In this document: in pieces, positions 25,427 through 33,740 of the stretch | Position numbering within the stretch: the stretch's first letter is position 1 | Layout of the letters: the number at the start of each line of letters is the position of its first letter | DNA from: Chitinophagaceae bacterium | GTDB lineage: Bacteria; Bacteroidota; Bacteroidia; Cytophagales; Cytophagaceae | Assembly (NCBI GenBank): GCA_028288365.1 | Contig: JAQBNU010000008.1 | Coordinates: 1 to 38,104, forward strand | Direction: 5' to 3' | DNA: 38,104 bases | The notes under the pieces: model-generated | Told to the model about the DNA's origin: nothing | Databases searched by the model: none | What the model saw: only the letters and a program-made list of their open reading frames with translations | Position numbers and translations under genes: made by a program

Positions 25427-25918
25427 ATGGAATTAATCTTCAAACATACCTGGATCCTTTTTATAGTGGTTACTTTTGCCAATGGCTTTCTATTGAAATA
25501 CCATTCCAAAAAATACATTGACAAAAATTCCGCGTTGCAAACAGGATATGAAAATTACTTCCAAGGAATTATTTTTTATGGCAATATCCCTTGGATCATC
25601 ATGGCGATTGGAGATCTGACGGGATTAACACATAATACATTCGATTACTTTCATCCCAAAGCGATGAATCCGATGGTCTTAGTTTTTCATGCGACCGTTA
25701 TCTTGTTATGGATTTTAAGTATTCGCTGGATCTACTTTAAAGACGGGGCGCATTTCATCGAACAACATCCCGGACTATTCAGAAAAAACACCTGGAGTGG
25801 TAGTAGTGATGACATCACGGCAAAACAGATCAAACTTTTTTTCCCACTTGCACTGTTAGGCGGCATGCTGGGAATGATCATGATGTGGTTTGGCAATTTC
25901 CCTCATTCCCCATTTTAG
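25427..25918 (+). CDS. Four-helix membrane protein of unknown function
   Basis: The 163-residue protein has hydrophobic helices at about 5-22, 44-64, 83-103 and 140-158, joined by short polar loops such as KYHSKKYIDKNSALQTGYEN and KDGAHFIEQHPGLFRKNTWS. I do not recognise a family. It starts 24 bp after the previous gene on the same strand, so it is probably the last gene of a DinB-exported protein-membrane protein transcript. Confidence 0.72.
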   Translation: MELIFKHTWILFIVVTFANGFLLKYHSKKYIDKNSALQTGYENYFQGIIFYGNIPWIIMAIGDLTGLTHNTFDYFHPKAMNPMVLVFHATVILLWILSIRWIYFKDGAHFIEQHPGLFRKNTWSGSSDDITAKQIKLFFPLALLGGMLGMIMMWFGNFPHSPF

Positions 25919-26095
25919 GGAGCAAACTCTATACTTTATTAGCCTACACTTTTCCCTTCTCTAAAAAAACGTGCATCCAAATCATGCACAATATTTGCAA
26001 TCATCTATTTGATCCTACGGCAAACGATATCCAGTAAATGGAAAAATCGTTCTACACCACTGGATCAATTACTCACTCAACTAAAACACAAGAAC

Positions 26096-26596
26096 ATGAA
26101 AGCGAATTTATTAATGAACTTTTCCGTGGACAAGGAAAAGAAAAAGATCAACGTAGAAAGAGAATTTGAGGCACCCTTAGAAACTGTATGGGCAGCCTGG
26201 ACACAGCATGAATTGCAGGATCAATGGTGGGCACCGAAACCCTGGAAGGCAAATACTAAAAGTCAGGATTTCAAAGCAGGCGGTCACTGGCTATATGCCA
26301 TGGAAGGACCCGACGGTGCGAAACAATGGTCTAAGTCAGATTACATCAGTGTTGTTCCGATGAAAAGCTATTCAGCAAAAGATGCATTCTGCGATGAAAA
26401 TGGAAACATCACCAACGAACTTCCAGGATCTCTTTGGACGGTTCAGTTCAAACCTGCCGGAGAGTTTACGCATGTTTCGATTGAATTAAAATTCGACACA
26501 CTGAAAGACCTGGAAAAAATTATTGCCACAGGCTTCAAAGAAGGTTTTACCATGGGCATGGAAAACCTTGATGCTTTATTGGAATCAAAAAAGTAA
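26096..26596 (+). CDS. AHSA1/START-like (SRPBCC) domain protein
   Basis: From ATG 26096 the protein has 166 residues. It shows the START/AHSA1 pattern: INVEREFEAPLETVWAAWTQ, HELQDQWWAPKPWKA, FKAGGHWLYAMEGPDG, SLWTVQFKPAGEFTHVSIEL and the C-terminal helix GFKEGFTMGMENLDALLE. Such proteins form a hydrophobic pocket and include Hsp90-activator-like and polyketide-type folds; the bacterial role is mostly unknown. The open frame extends to 26009, but ATG at 26096 follows AAGAACATG and matches family N-termini. A good terminator follows at 26618. Confidence 0.9.
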   Translation: MKANLLMNFSVDKEKKKINVEREFEAPLETVWAAWTQHELQDQWWAPKPWKANTKSQDFKAGGHWLYAMEGPDGAKQWSKSDYISVVPMKSYSAKDAFCDENGNITNELPGSLWTVQFKPAGEFTHVSIELKFDTLKDLEKIIATGFKEGFTMGMENLDALLESKK

Positions 26597-26617
26597 ATCT
26601 ATTGCATTTCTTTTTAT

Positions 26618-26653
26618 ACCCCGGAGGCTCTTGGCTTCCGGGGTTATTTTTTT
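26618..26653 (+). terminator. Terminator after the AHSA1 gene
   Basis: ACCCCGGAGGC (26618-26628) pairs with GCTTCCGGGGT (26634-26644), one G-T pair, 5-base loop, then a TTTTTTT tract to 26653. It insulates the eutBC operon, which starts 82 bp later. Confidence 0.88.
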
Positions 26654-26735
26654 GTACCACCCAATAATTCTCCTGACAGATGCAAGGACGGAACGCATGA
26701 AATAGGTATATTGAATAATCGTCCATTACATTACC

Positions 26736-28112
26736 ATGTACAAACACACGGTCAACCATACTGTTTTTGTTTTTACATCTCTTGCCGAGTTGATGGCGAA
26801 GGCTTCTCCTCTGCGCTCTGGTGATCAATTGGCGGGGCTTTCAGCGCACTCCTACCAGGAACGTGTAGCGGCTCAAATGGCATTGGCCGATCTCTCTCTG
26901 CGTACTTTTATAGAAGAACCTCTCATCCCTTATGAAACGGATGAAGTAACACGACTCATTTTTGATACGCACGATGCAGAAAACTTCCAACGTATTTCAC
27001 ATCTTACGGTGGGTGATTTTAGAAATTACTTATTAGAAAACAGCACGCAGAAAGCAGCCTTAACAGCGATACAAAAAGCGATCACACCTGAAATGGCTGC
27101 GGCTGTTTCTAAGATCATGAACATACAGGATTTGATTTTAGTCAGTTCCAAATGTGAAGTCGTGACCCGTTTCAGAAATACCATTGGACTAAAAGGACAC
27201 CTGTCCACTCGCTTGCAACCCAATCATCCTACCGATGACATGAAAGGTATACTGGCTTCTGTCGTCGATGGTATCTACAACGGAAGCGGTGATGCCGTGA
27301 TTGGCATTAATCCAGCTACAGACAATGTAGCTACGCAAATCCGTTTACTGAACATGTTGGAAGATGTGCGGGTTCGTTGCCTACTGCCTACACAAAGCTG
27401 TGTGCTCAGTCACATCACCAATACCATCCTTGCTATTGAACAAGGCGCACCGGTCGATTTGGTGTTTCAATCTATAGGAGGAACAGAAAAAACCAATAGT
27501 AGTTTTGGAATCAACCTCGCCTTGATCAAAGAAGGTTACGAAGCTGCTCTTTCTCTTGGAAGAGGCAGCATAGGAAACAACGTCATGTATTTTGAAACCG
27601 GTCAGGGCAGTTCCCTTTCTGCGAATGCTCACCATGGCATCGATCAACAAACACTGGAAGCCAGGGCTTATGCGGTAGCGAGAGCCTTCGATCCTTTGTT
27701 GGTGAATACCGTGGTAGGTTTTATAGGACCGGAATATTTATTTGACAGCAAACAAATCATCCGCGCAGGACTTGAAGATCATTTCTGTGGAAAGATCATG
27801 GGATTGCCGATGGGTTGTGATGTGTGTTATACAAACCATGCAGAAGCCGATCAGGACGACATGGATATTTTGCTGACACTGCTTGGTACGGCAGGTTGCA
27901 ATTTTATCATGGGTGTACCGGGAGCCGATGACATCATGCTGAATTATCAGAGTACTTCTTTTCACGATGCCCTCTATGCAAGACAGTTATTGGGCTTGCG
28001 ACCGGCTCCTGAATTTGAAGAATGGTTATTGAAAATGGGCATCATGAATCCACAACTTCAGATCGTGCACTCGGATGCTTCTCAAAAACTAATGAAGATG
28101 ATTACATCATAA
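26736..28112 (+). CDS. eutB: Ethanolamine ammonia-lyase, large subunit
   Basis: EutB is the catalytic chain of the adenosylcobalamin-dependent lyase that converts ethanolamine to acetaldehyde and ammonia. The 458-residue length is normal. Seen: LSTRLQPNHPTDDMKGILAS VVDG, GDAVIGINPATDN, VFQSIGGTEKTNSSFGIN, MYFETGQGSSLSANAHHG with E287 (the substrate-binding Glu, same number as in E. coli), FIGPEYLFDSKQIIRAGLED and LPMGCDVCYTNHAEADQDDM. It is translationally close-coupled to eutC, with 1 bp between stop and start. No cobalamin riboswitch is apparent in the 82 bp between the terminator and the ATG. Confidence 0.97.
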   Translation: MYKHTVNHTVFVFTSLAELMAKASPLRSGDQLAGLSAHSYQERVAAQMALADLSLRTFIEEPLIPYETDEVTRLIFDTHDAENFQRISHLTVGDFRNYLLENSTQKAALTAIQKAITPEMAAAVSKIMNIQDLILVSSKCEVVTRFRNTIGLKGHLSTRLQPNHPTDDMKGILASVVDGIYNGSGDAVIGINPATDNVATQIRLLNMLEDVRVRCLLPTQSCVLSHITNTILAIEQGAPVDLVFQSIGGTEKTNSSFGINLALIKEGYEAALSLGRGSIGNNVMYFETGQGSSLSANAHHGIDQQTLEARAYAVARAFDPLLVNTVVGFIGPEYLFDSKQIIRAGLEDHFCGKIMGLPMGCDVCYTNHAEADQDDMDILLTLLGTAGCNFIMGVPGADDIMLNYQSTSFHDALYARQLLGLRPAPEFEEWLLKMGIMNPQLQIVHSDASQKLMKMITS

Positions 28113-28113
28113 C

Positions 28114-28851
28114 ATGGAAAAAGATACCTGGCATCTCCTCTCACAATACACCCATGCACGAATCGCCATGGGACGTGCCGGTACGTCTTTGCCTACTCAT
28201 GAAATCCTGCGGTTTAAAATGGCGCATTCACTTGCCAAAGATGCCATTCAATCTGAAGTCGACACCAGTGCTTTGACAGAAGCGTTACACGCAATGGAGA
28301 TCCATACGATTGCTGTAAAAAGTCAGGTGACCGATAGAAACGATTACCTTCGTCATCCTAACAAAGGAAGAGTGTTAGATTTACGAAGTAAAAAAGATAT
28401 TGAAGCATCCCCTCGAAACAAAACAGACCTTTGCATCATAGTTGCCGATGGACTTTCAGCCAATGCCGTAAACCTGCACGTCATACCCTTGCTAAAATCA
28501 TTGCTTCCACAAATCAAGGATCTTACACTTTCACCTGTTGTCATTGCGAAGTACAGCCGGGTGGCGCTTTCAGATGCCATCGGTGAATTATTGAACGCCC
28601 GCATGGCGCTCATTTTAATTGGAGAACGACCGGGATTGAGTTCACCGAATAGCATGGGCGCTTACCTCACCTACCAGCCAGCTACAGGCAATACCGATGA
28701 AAAAAGAAATTGCGTTTCCAACATTCATCCAGAGGGATTGGGCTACGAAGCCGCGGCAGCTAAATTATCTTACCTGCTTCATCAAATGTTGATCCGCCAA
28801 ATTTCCGGTGTGCACTTGAAAGACGATCACCGTGATACGCATTTGATTTGA
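28114..28851 (+). CDS. eutC: Ethanolamine ammonia-lyase, small subunit
   Basis: EutC completes the EutB6C6 enzyme and helps bind the coenzyme B12. The 245-residue protein begins with the family hallmark THARIAMGRAGTSLPTHEIL RFKMAHSLAKDA, and contains TDLCIIVADGLSANAVNLHV (the B12-binding region), PVVIAKYSRVALSDAIGELL, ILIGERPGLSSPNSMGAYL and NCVSNIHPEGLGYEAAAAKL. It is about 50 residues shorter than the enterobacterial form because it lacks the N-terminal extension. No EutA reactivase, EutT adenosyltransferase or shell protein is near, so acetaldehyde would be made free in the cytoplasm. Confidence 0.97.
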   Translation: MEKDTWHLLSQYTHARIAMGRAGTSLPTHEILRFKMAHSLAKDAIQSEVDTSALTEALHAMEIHTIAVKSQVTDRNDYLRHPNKGRVLDLRSKKDIEASPRNKTDLCIIVADGLSANAVNLHVIPLLKSLLPQIKDLTLSPVVIAKYSRVALSDAIGELLNARMALILIGERPGLSSPNSMGAYLTYQPATGNTDEKRNCVSNIHPEGLGYEAAAAKLSYLLHQMLIRQISGVHLKDDHRDTHLI

Positions 28852-28871
28852 AATACTCCAACACATAACCT

Positions 28872-29282
28872 ATGAAAATACTCTATCTCATCCTAGTGGC
28901 GTGTATCGTTACCTTTTCCGGTTATGCTCAAAGTATACAGTCCTCTACTTACAGCACCACAGGCTATATCAAAACCGATGGCACCATACAAAACAGCCAC
29001 TATTCTACGGTAGGTTATATCCAAGACAATGGTACGATACAGAACAGCCATTACACGACCATTGGTTACATCAAAAATGATGGGACTATACAAAACAGTA
29101 ATTATTCCACTGTTGGTTATGTAAAGGAAGATGGGACGGTACAAAATAGTAGCTATACAACCATTGGTTATATCAAAGAAGATGGAACCATTCAGAACAG
29201 TCATTACAGTACGATAGGTTATGCGAAAGGAATAAAGAAAGAATGGGCAGCTGTAACTTTTTTCTTTTTTCACTTGGAATAA
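28872..29282 (+). CDS. Secreted protein built from tandem 17-residue repeats
   Basis: A signal peptide (about 1-20, SGYAQ) precedes five full and one partial copies of a 17-residue unit with consensus S(H/N/S)Y(S/T)T(V/I)GYI(K)(E/N)DGTIQN at residues 25-41, 42-58, 59-75, 76-92, 93-109 and 110-120, then a basic/aromatic tail KKEWAAVTFFFFHLE. Small Bacteroidota proteins of this pattern are annotated as 'five-fold beta-flower' proteins; a five-unit closed ring would fit the repeat count. The tail of 'WAAVTFFFF' is typical of the last strand. Role unknown. It starts 20 bp after eutC, so it may be co-transcribed by proximity. Confidence 0.8.
   Translation: MKILYLILVACIVTFSGYAQSIQSSTYSTTGYIKTDGTIQNSHYSTVGYIQDNGTIQNSHYTTIGYIKNDGTIQNSNYSTVGYVKEDGTVQNSSYTTIGYIKEDGTIQNSHYSTIGYAKGIKKEWAAVTFFFFHLE
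28944..29198 (+). repeat. 51-bp coding tandem repeats (five units)
   Basis: These are the DNA copies of the 17-residue protein repeats, five units of 51 bp without spacers. The units have diverged mostly at third codon positions, which shows that protein-level selection keeps them alike. Confidence 0.8.
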
Positions 29283-29507
29283 GAGAGCCAAGAAACAAGA
29301 CGCCCATAAAATAGTAATTATATATTCATTCTCATCGTTGCACTTGTTAAATCATATAAAAAGAAATCCTATTTTTATAGTAGCATTCTAAAACGTATTA
29401 TCAAAATCGGCTCATCAGGACTACTTGTATTCAACATTCCCTAGCTAGAGATCGATCAGAACATTTCAATTTTAGTCCGTATCACCTACCCTAAATAAAA
29501 TAACATC

Positions 29508-29957
29508 GTGACGTCAACCATCAGAACAGCAACAACCAATGATATAGAAGCTTTGTGCAATTTACTGGCTTTGTTGTTCAGTCTGGAAGAAGAGTTTATT
29601 GTAGATCGTGATCAACAAAGACGAGGACTCTTACTTATTTTAAACAATCCTTCTATCGGAGAAATTCTAGTATTAGAAAAAGATAATATCATCATCGGCA
29701 TGGTGAATTTGCTATACACCATCAGTACTGCATTGGGAGCTAAAGTCGTTTTGTTGGAAGACATGGTGATGGATACATCGGCAAGAGGTAAAGGCTTAGG
29801 CAGTGAATTGATGCAAGCTGCCATTGCCTGGAGCAGAAAAAAAGAATGCAAACGCATTACCTTGTTGACAGATGGAATGAATTCAAGTGCCATCACTTTT
29901 TATGAGAAACAAGGATTTCAAATTTCTGAAATGTTACCGATGCGTTTCCTGCTTTGA
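29508..29957 (+). CDS. GNAT-family N-acetyltransferase
   Basis: The 149-residue protein has the GNAT fold: N-terminal TSTIRTATTNDIEALCNLLA, central VVLLEDMVMDTSARGKGLGS with the acetyl-CoA pyrophosphate loop RGKGLGSEL, and C-terminal ITLLTDGMNSSAITFYEKQG F. The acceptor substrate is unknown. The start is GTG at 29508. The 225-bp gap before it shows no gene. An 18-bp terminator lies downstream. Confidence 0.9.
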   Translation: MTSTIRTATTNDIEALCNLLALLFSLEEEFIVDRDQQRRGLLLILNNPSIGEILVLEKDNIIIGMVNLLYTISTALGAKVVLLEDMVMDTSARGKGLGSELMQAAIAWSRKKECKRITLLTDGMNSSAITFYEKQGFQISEMLPMRFLL

Positions 29958-29992
29958 TGACATGTGAAGTAGATAAATAGAAATCTCTTTTA

Positions 29993-30041
29993 GTTAAAAA
30001 AAAGAGTCCCACGTTTTTGACGCGGGACTCTTTTTTTTAAC
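29993..30041. terminator. Bidirectional terminator between GNAT and LipL32-like genes
   Basis: GTTAAAAAAAAGAGTCCC (29993-30010) pairs perfectly with GGGACTCTTTTTTTTAAC (30024-30041). The 18-bp stem gives a U tract in both directions and so serves the two convergent genes. Confidence 0.92.
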
Positions 30042-30057
30042 TGAAAATAAAATGGTC

Positions 30058-30753
30058 TTACTTTACCACTAGTTTTTTCAAATCATCCAAGTTGCTGGCA
30101 AGACCAACACCTGGCAATTTTACAGGAGCACCAATTTGTGCTACGAAACTTCCTTGTACTTCACCTGTTTTAAAAGTAGTGAATCCTACACGGTACAAAC
30201 CTACTGTCAATGCTTTAGTAGGATTGCTTGTTTCGCTAGTAACACGCATCAATGAATTGTAGCTGCTTCCAGAAGGTTGAGCAGGCATTTCTCCTGAATC
30301 ATCATTAGAAGCAATGGTATTCCATTTTGCAGTTTTAGCAGTAGCAATTTTGTCCGTACTTGTAATGCCTTCTGCTTTTTCCAATGTAATCCATGTATCA
30401 AAATAGTTTGTATTATCAGCAGCATTGGCTGTATAATCAGCACCAACGAAATCCGTTGCTGCAGGTGCCATTTTAGCAGGCACAGGAGAAGCCATTCTAA
30501 TTCCCAATTCAGGAGCTACTGCAGGAATCCAAAGGTACAGGTAGTACATTTTCTTTCCGTTCTTTACTTCGTCTGGAGCTGCACCTGGCTTGATGTAACC
30601 GTAGTAACTTACCAGATCAGTATAAGGTACGCGGATCTCTTTACCCATTACTGCCTTCTTACCGGCATCCATTCCAAACTTTTCTAGTTTCTGAGCGTTG
30701 GCAGAAATGATGATTGCTGCGCAAATCAAAAATGTAAAAATACTTTTTCTCAT
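30058..30753 (-). CDS. LipL32-family surface protein
   Basis: The 231-residue protein aligns by eye with Leptospira LipL32, the major surface protein: YYGYIKPGAAPDEVKNGKKM, YYLYLWIPAVAPELGIRM, YFDTWITLEKAEGI, DDSGEMP..SGSSYNSL, and ALTVGLYRVGFTTFKTGEVQ GSFVAQIG. The residues known to bind calcium in LipL32 (D132, T133, D164, D165, Y178) correspond here to D119, T120, D151, D152 and Y165, with exactly the same spacings (32 and 13). Unlike LipL32, the signal peptide (about 1-20, SANAQ) has no lipobox Cys, so this form is probably a soluble periplasmic or secreted protein. Single gene, long leader upstream. LipL32 binds extracellular-matrix proteins in Leptospira; the role here is unknown. Confidence 0.88.
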   Translation of the reverse strand: MRKSIFTFLICAAIIISANAQKLEKFGMDAGKKAVMGKEIRVPYTDLVSYYGYIKPGAAPDEVKNGKKMYYLYLWIPAVAPELGIRMASPVPAKMAPAATDFVGADYTANAADNTNYFDTWITLEKAEGITSTDKIATAKTAKWNTIASNDDSGEMPAQPSGSSYNSLMRVTSETSNPTKALTVGLYRVGFTTFKTGEVQGSFVAQIGAPVKLPGVGLASNLDDLKKLVVK

Positions 30754-31058
30754 GATTCGAATTAGTTAATTCTTCCCTACTCTTATGGCTTTTCGGTCAC
30801 GCCCCGTTTTTATAGTGTGTTCTGGTCTTCACTTGTTTTGAAAAGTATAGACAAGATTTAAAAAGAATAACTCTTATCTATATATTAGGACAAGTTAACT
30901 TAATAAACAGTCCTAGCAATACTTATTTATAGTGATTTTAGTGATCCTAAAGTGAGGTTAAGGAATTGTGAACTTACCGTGATGAAGTCAGCATATCCTG
31001 GTCTATTGTTTTAACTAATAAATAATTATCTTCATCCTGCTGTTAACTATGGCTCTTT
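30754..31058. other. Intergenic region, no gene seen
   Basis: This 305-bp AT-rich gap lies between the divergent LipL32-like gene and the small membrane protein gene. I see no open frame, repeat or hairpin of note. It must hold the two promoters, but I could not pick a convincing Bacteroidota TTTG/TAnnTTTG pair. Confidence 0.6.
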
Positions 31059-31376
31059 ATGTCTGCATTTAACTTTTCTACTTTCCTTTACCTGTCTCTC
31101 CATCTGGTAGCTTTTGCATTACTGTTCGTAAGTGTGATGGGTATACCAGGTAATCCGGATGAAAGTAACAAAAAAATGGCAGGACTGATCAAATTATGGG
31201 GCGGCTTATTGCTGATCGGTTGGAAAGGAATTCCATTATTGTTGCCCGCAGCGCTGATTGCCTTTTATTTTCAATACGATATCTTTGGTAAAATTCTTTC
31301 TATGCTTAGTCTTACCTTGGGATTTTTTTTATTCCTTGTCACAGCTCTTTATTACTTCATTCAAAACAAAAAATAA
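31059..31376 (+). CDS. Small three-helix membrane protein, unknown function
   Basis: The 105-residue protein has hydrophobic helices at about 7-27, 43-70 (with KLWGGLLLIGWKGIPLLLPA) and 77-100. The loop between the first two is polar (GNPDESNKKMAG). No family is recognised. It precedes the AHSA1-like gene by 52 bp and may share its transcript. Confidence 0.7.
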   Translation: MSAFNFSTFLYLSLHLVAFALLFVSVMGIPGNPDESNKKMAGLIKLWGGLLLIGWKGIPLLLPAALIAFYFQYDIFGKILSMLSLTLGFFLFLVTALYYFIQNKK

Positions 31377-31428
31377 ACTGCACACACTTCTTTCATAAAA
31401 CAATCCGTTACGAAACTCGTATGTTCCT

Positions 31429-31905
31429 ATGAAAAATACACCATCCACATCCAGCACTCACAATTCAAAACTCATACGGGCCACACCAGAAAAGATTTAC
31501 CAAGCGCTTACCGATCCTAAAGCACTTGAAACATGGCTTGCACCGGGAGACATGTACGGCGAGGTACATTACTTCGACCTGCGCATTGGAGGACGTTACA
31601 GGATGTCTTTATTCTATCCTTCCTCTGAAACAAGTGGACAGGGGAAGACTTCAGCCAATGAAGATCAATTTACAGCGCGATTTGTCGAACTAATACCACC
31701 TCATAAAATCAGTCAAGCCATTCTTTTTAATTCCACGGATCCCGCTTATGCAGGAGAGATGATCATGGAAGTGAGCTTGCAACCAAAAGCATCAGGAACA
31801 GAAGTAACGTTCTTGTTCAAAAACATTCCTTCCGGCATTCGACCAGAAGACAATGAAAAAGGCACCGAACAATCTCTGGAAAAACTGGCTCGTTATGTAG
31901 AGTAA
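31429..31905 (+). CDS. SRPBCC/AHSA1 domain protein
   Basis: The 158-residue protein has the START-like arrangement: LIRATPEKIYQALTDPKALE TWLAPGDM, FDLRIGGRYRMSLFYP, FTARFVELIPPHKISQAI, then EMIMEVSLQPKASGTEVTFL and the closing helix IRPEDNEKGTEQSLEKLARY. This is the AHSA1 subfamily commonly paired with VOC or ArsR genes in bacteria. Here a VOC gene follows 64 bp downstream. Ligand unknown. It is not closely similar to the AHSA1 protein at 26096. Confidence 0.9.
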   Translation: MKNTPSTSSTHNSKLIRATPEKIYQALTDPKALETWLAPGDMYGEVHYFDLRIGGRYRMSLFYPSSETSGQGKTSANEDQFTARFVELIPPHKISQAILFNSTDPAYAGEMIMEVSLQPKASGTEVTFLFKNIPSGIRPEDNEKGTEQSLEKLARYVE

Positions 31906-31969
31906 TCGTTACCGAAAAAAAATCCTTATTCCATACTAAAATAAATGTATCATAATAAAACAGATCCTA

Positions 31970-32341
31970 ATGAACACCATAGGCTATTTCGAAATTCAAT
32001 CTTCCGATCCTCAAAGAGAAGTTCGGTTTTATGAAACCATTTTCGGTTGGAAATTTATCAGACAAGAATTTCTTCCTCTTGAATATTACAGAATAGAAAC
32101 CAATGGCATCAGCGGAGGACTGTTGAAGCGTCCTGTTCCTGCAACGTCAGCGGGTACCAATGCTTTTGTCTGTTCCATACAAGTTGAAAACTTCGATGCT
32201 ACCAGTGAACTGATTTTAAAACAAGGCGGGCAAATAGCGCTGGCCAAATTTGCCATTCCCGGTAGGTGCTGGCAAGGTTATTTTATCGATGCCGATCGCA
32301 ATACATTTGGGATATTTGAAGTAGATGAACAAGCGAAATAA
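31970..32341 (+). CDS. VOC (glyoxalase/dioxygenase-fold) family protein
   Basis: The 123-residue protein is a single VOC unit of two beta-alpha-beta-beta-beta modules: GYFEIQSSDPQREVRFYETI FGWKF, YYRIETNGISGGLL, then FVCSIQVENFDATSELILKQ GG and GYFIDADRNTFGIFEVDE. E8 and the terminal Glu are placed like metal ligands of the fold, but His ligands are absent in part, so it may bind rather than catalyse. Bacterial relatives are small 'glyoxalase-like' proteins. A minus-strand terminator follows directly. Confidence 0.9.
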   Translation: MNTIGYFEIQSSDPQREVRFYETIFGWKFIRQEFLPLEYYRIETNGISGGLLKRPVPATSAGTNAFVCSIQVENFDATSELILKQGGQIALAKFAIPGRCWQGYFIDADRNTFGIFEVDEQAK

Positions 32342-32352
32342 TGGAGAACAAA

Positions 32353-32380
32353 AAAGCCTCCACCAAACAAGGTGAAGGCT
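32353..32380 (-). terminator. Terminator for the second beta-helix gene
   Basis: AGCCTCCACC (32355-32364) pairs with GGTGAAGGCT (32371-32380), one mismatch. On the minus strand the stem is followed by TTTTTT. It lies 28 bp after the stop of the gene at 32409. Confidence 0.75.
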
Positions 32381-32408
32381 CATGAAAAAAATCAGGTTGG
32401 GTAACAGT

Positions 32409-33740
32409 CTATAATTTTATCAATCGTTTTGTCAACGTTCCTTTTCCATTGCTGAAGATCAGAAGGTACGTACCCTGTACCTGATTGATCAGATTGATGG
32501 TTTGCATTTGCACATCATTGCCTTTCGTCAACGCACCACTCGTTAACAACAATCTTCCGTTGTTGTCCATTACTTTCCAATCGTAGTCGCCTTGTATGCC
32601 ATTGTCAATTTCTGCTTGAAACAATCCGTTGCCTGGATTGGAATAGATGGTCACCAAGTCTTGTGAAAGGGAATTGGTGATGGCTGTTACTGTTCCGTAG
32701 TATTCCATCGCACCGATGTCAGCGGCATTGGTTCTTGATACTCCCAACTCATCTGTTGCAGGTGCCGAGCTATTGGCAGCATCAATAGCCGGACTTCCGC
32801 TTTTCAGGTTGATGGTTTGCAGGTACGCGCTGGTGCCATACAACATGAAGGTATTCGTTCCAAACAAATCTGCGTAAGTAGAACCCGCTGTATTGTTGCT
32901 TCCTGAAATGGATGCGGTCGCGCCAAGTGTACCATAAATACTATAGTCAGCCGATACACTGCCTGTGCCGTTGGTATAGATGTCCTCGTTTCCTGTATTG
33001 TTGACACAAATAGTATTTTTCAAAACAGCCGTATTTATATTAACGATAGTATATATACCGCCTCCTGAATTGTTGGCAATGGTGCAGCTATTGATAAAAC
33101 CCATGAAGTTGTTGGCAATGCCGCCGCCATTGGTAGTAGAACTATTGGCATACAAGGTACAGTTTGTCAACGTCATGCCTGCAAACGATGCAATCCCACC
33201 GCCCATACCTGATGCCACATTGTGGTCAATGGTACTGTTGGTGATCGTCAGCGAAGCACCACTGGCATTGTACACACCAGCGCCTTGTGCTGTACCACTT
33301 ACATTGTTGCCTGTAATGATGACACCATCCATAGACAAGGTCCCGGAATTCATGACACCGCCACCGTTGTTGCTTATTTTAGCCCCGGTGATGATGAGGC
33401 TATTGATTTGCACCGTGTAACCAGAGTTGACAGTGAACACATTGTAGCTATTGTTTCCTGATACTGTCACCAGTTGTGCTTGTCCCTGAATGATGATGTG
33501 GTTGTTGATCGCCGGCAGTGCCGATGTCAACAAAATGGTTTGTCCAGCCGCCATGTCAAAATGGATGATGTGCGGATTGCTTGCTGTAGCCGTGAGGTCG
33601 GCATTGGCACTGGTGATGTGTGTACGTAAAGACTGTGTGCCGGCATCTGTGGCATATTGCACCGTATAATTAGTGGCATGCGCCTGTTGAAATAATCCCG
33701 CACTTAGCAAAAGCATCAGGAGGCTAATTTGTTTTTTCAT
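32409..33740 (-). CDS. Secreted right-handed beta-helix protein with T9SS sorting domain
   Basis: From the ATG at 33740 the protein has 443 residues: signal peptide (about 1-22, QQAHA), then a beta-helix made of PbH1-like coils rich in Asn, Thr and Gly (IHFDMAAGQTILLTSALPAI, LIITGAKISNNGGGVMNSG, VIITGNNVSGTAQGAGVYN, LTITNSTIDHNVASGMGGGI). A choice-of-anchor Q-type end follows (LGVSRTNAADIGAMEYYG), then a type A T9SS domain (VTIYSNPGNGLFQAEI ... GTYLLIFSNGKGTLTKRLI). No catalytic motif is seen; family members are polysaccharide-lyase- or adhesin-like. An ATG six codons upstream is possible. Confidence 0.88.
   Translation of the reverse strand: MKKQISLLMLLLSAGLFQQAHATNYTVQYATDAGTQSLRTHITSANADLTATASNPHIIHFDMAAGQTILLTSALPAINNHIIIQGQAQLVTVSGNNSYNVFTVNSGYTVQINSLIITGAKISNNGGGVMNSGTLSMDGVIITGNNVSGTAQGAGVYNASGASLTITNSTIDHNVASGMGGGIASFAGMTLTNCTLYANSSTTNGGGIANNFMGFINSCTIANNSGGGIYTIVNINTAVLKNTICVNNTGNEDIYTNGTGSVSADYSIYGTLGATASISGSNNTAGSTYADLFGTNTFMLYGTSAYLQTINLKSGSPAIDAANSSAPATDELGVSRTNAADIGAMEYYGTVTAITNSLSQDLVTIYSNPGNGLFQAEIDNGIQGDYDWKVMDNNGRLLLTSGALTKGNDVQMQTINLINQVQGTYLLIFSNGKGTLTKRLIKL

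Noticed and set aside
26654..26735. Cobalamin riboswitch before eutB
   Set aside because: The 82-bp leader is too short for a B12 riboswitch and shows no B12-box-like sequence.
28944..29198. Possible CRISPR or satellite array
   Set aside because: The 51-bp units are contiguous, in frame, without unique spacers, and encode a signal-peptide protein.
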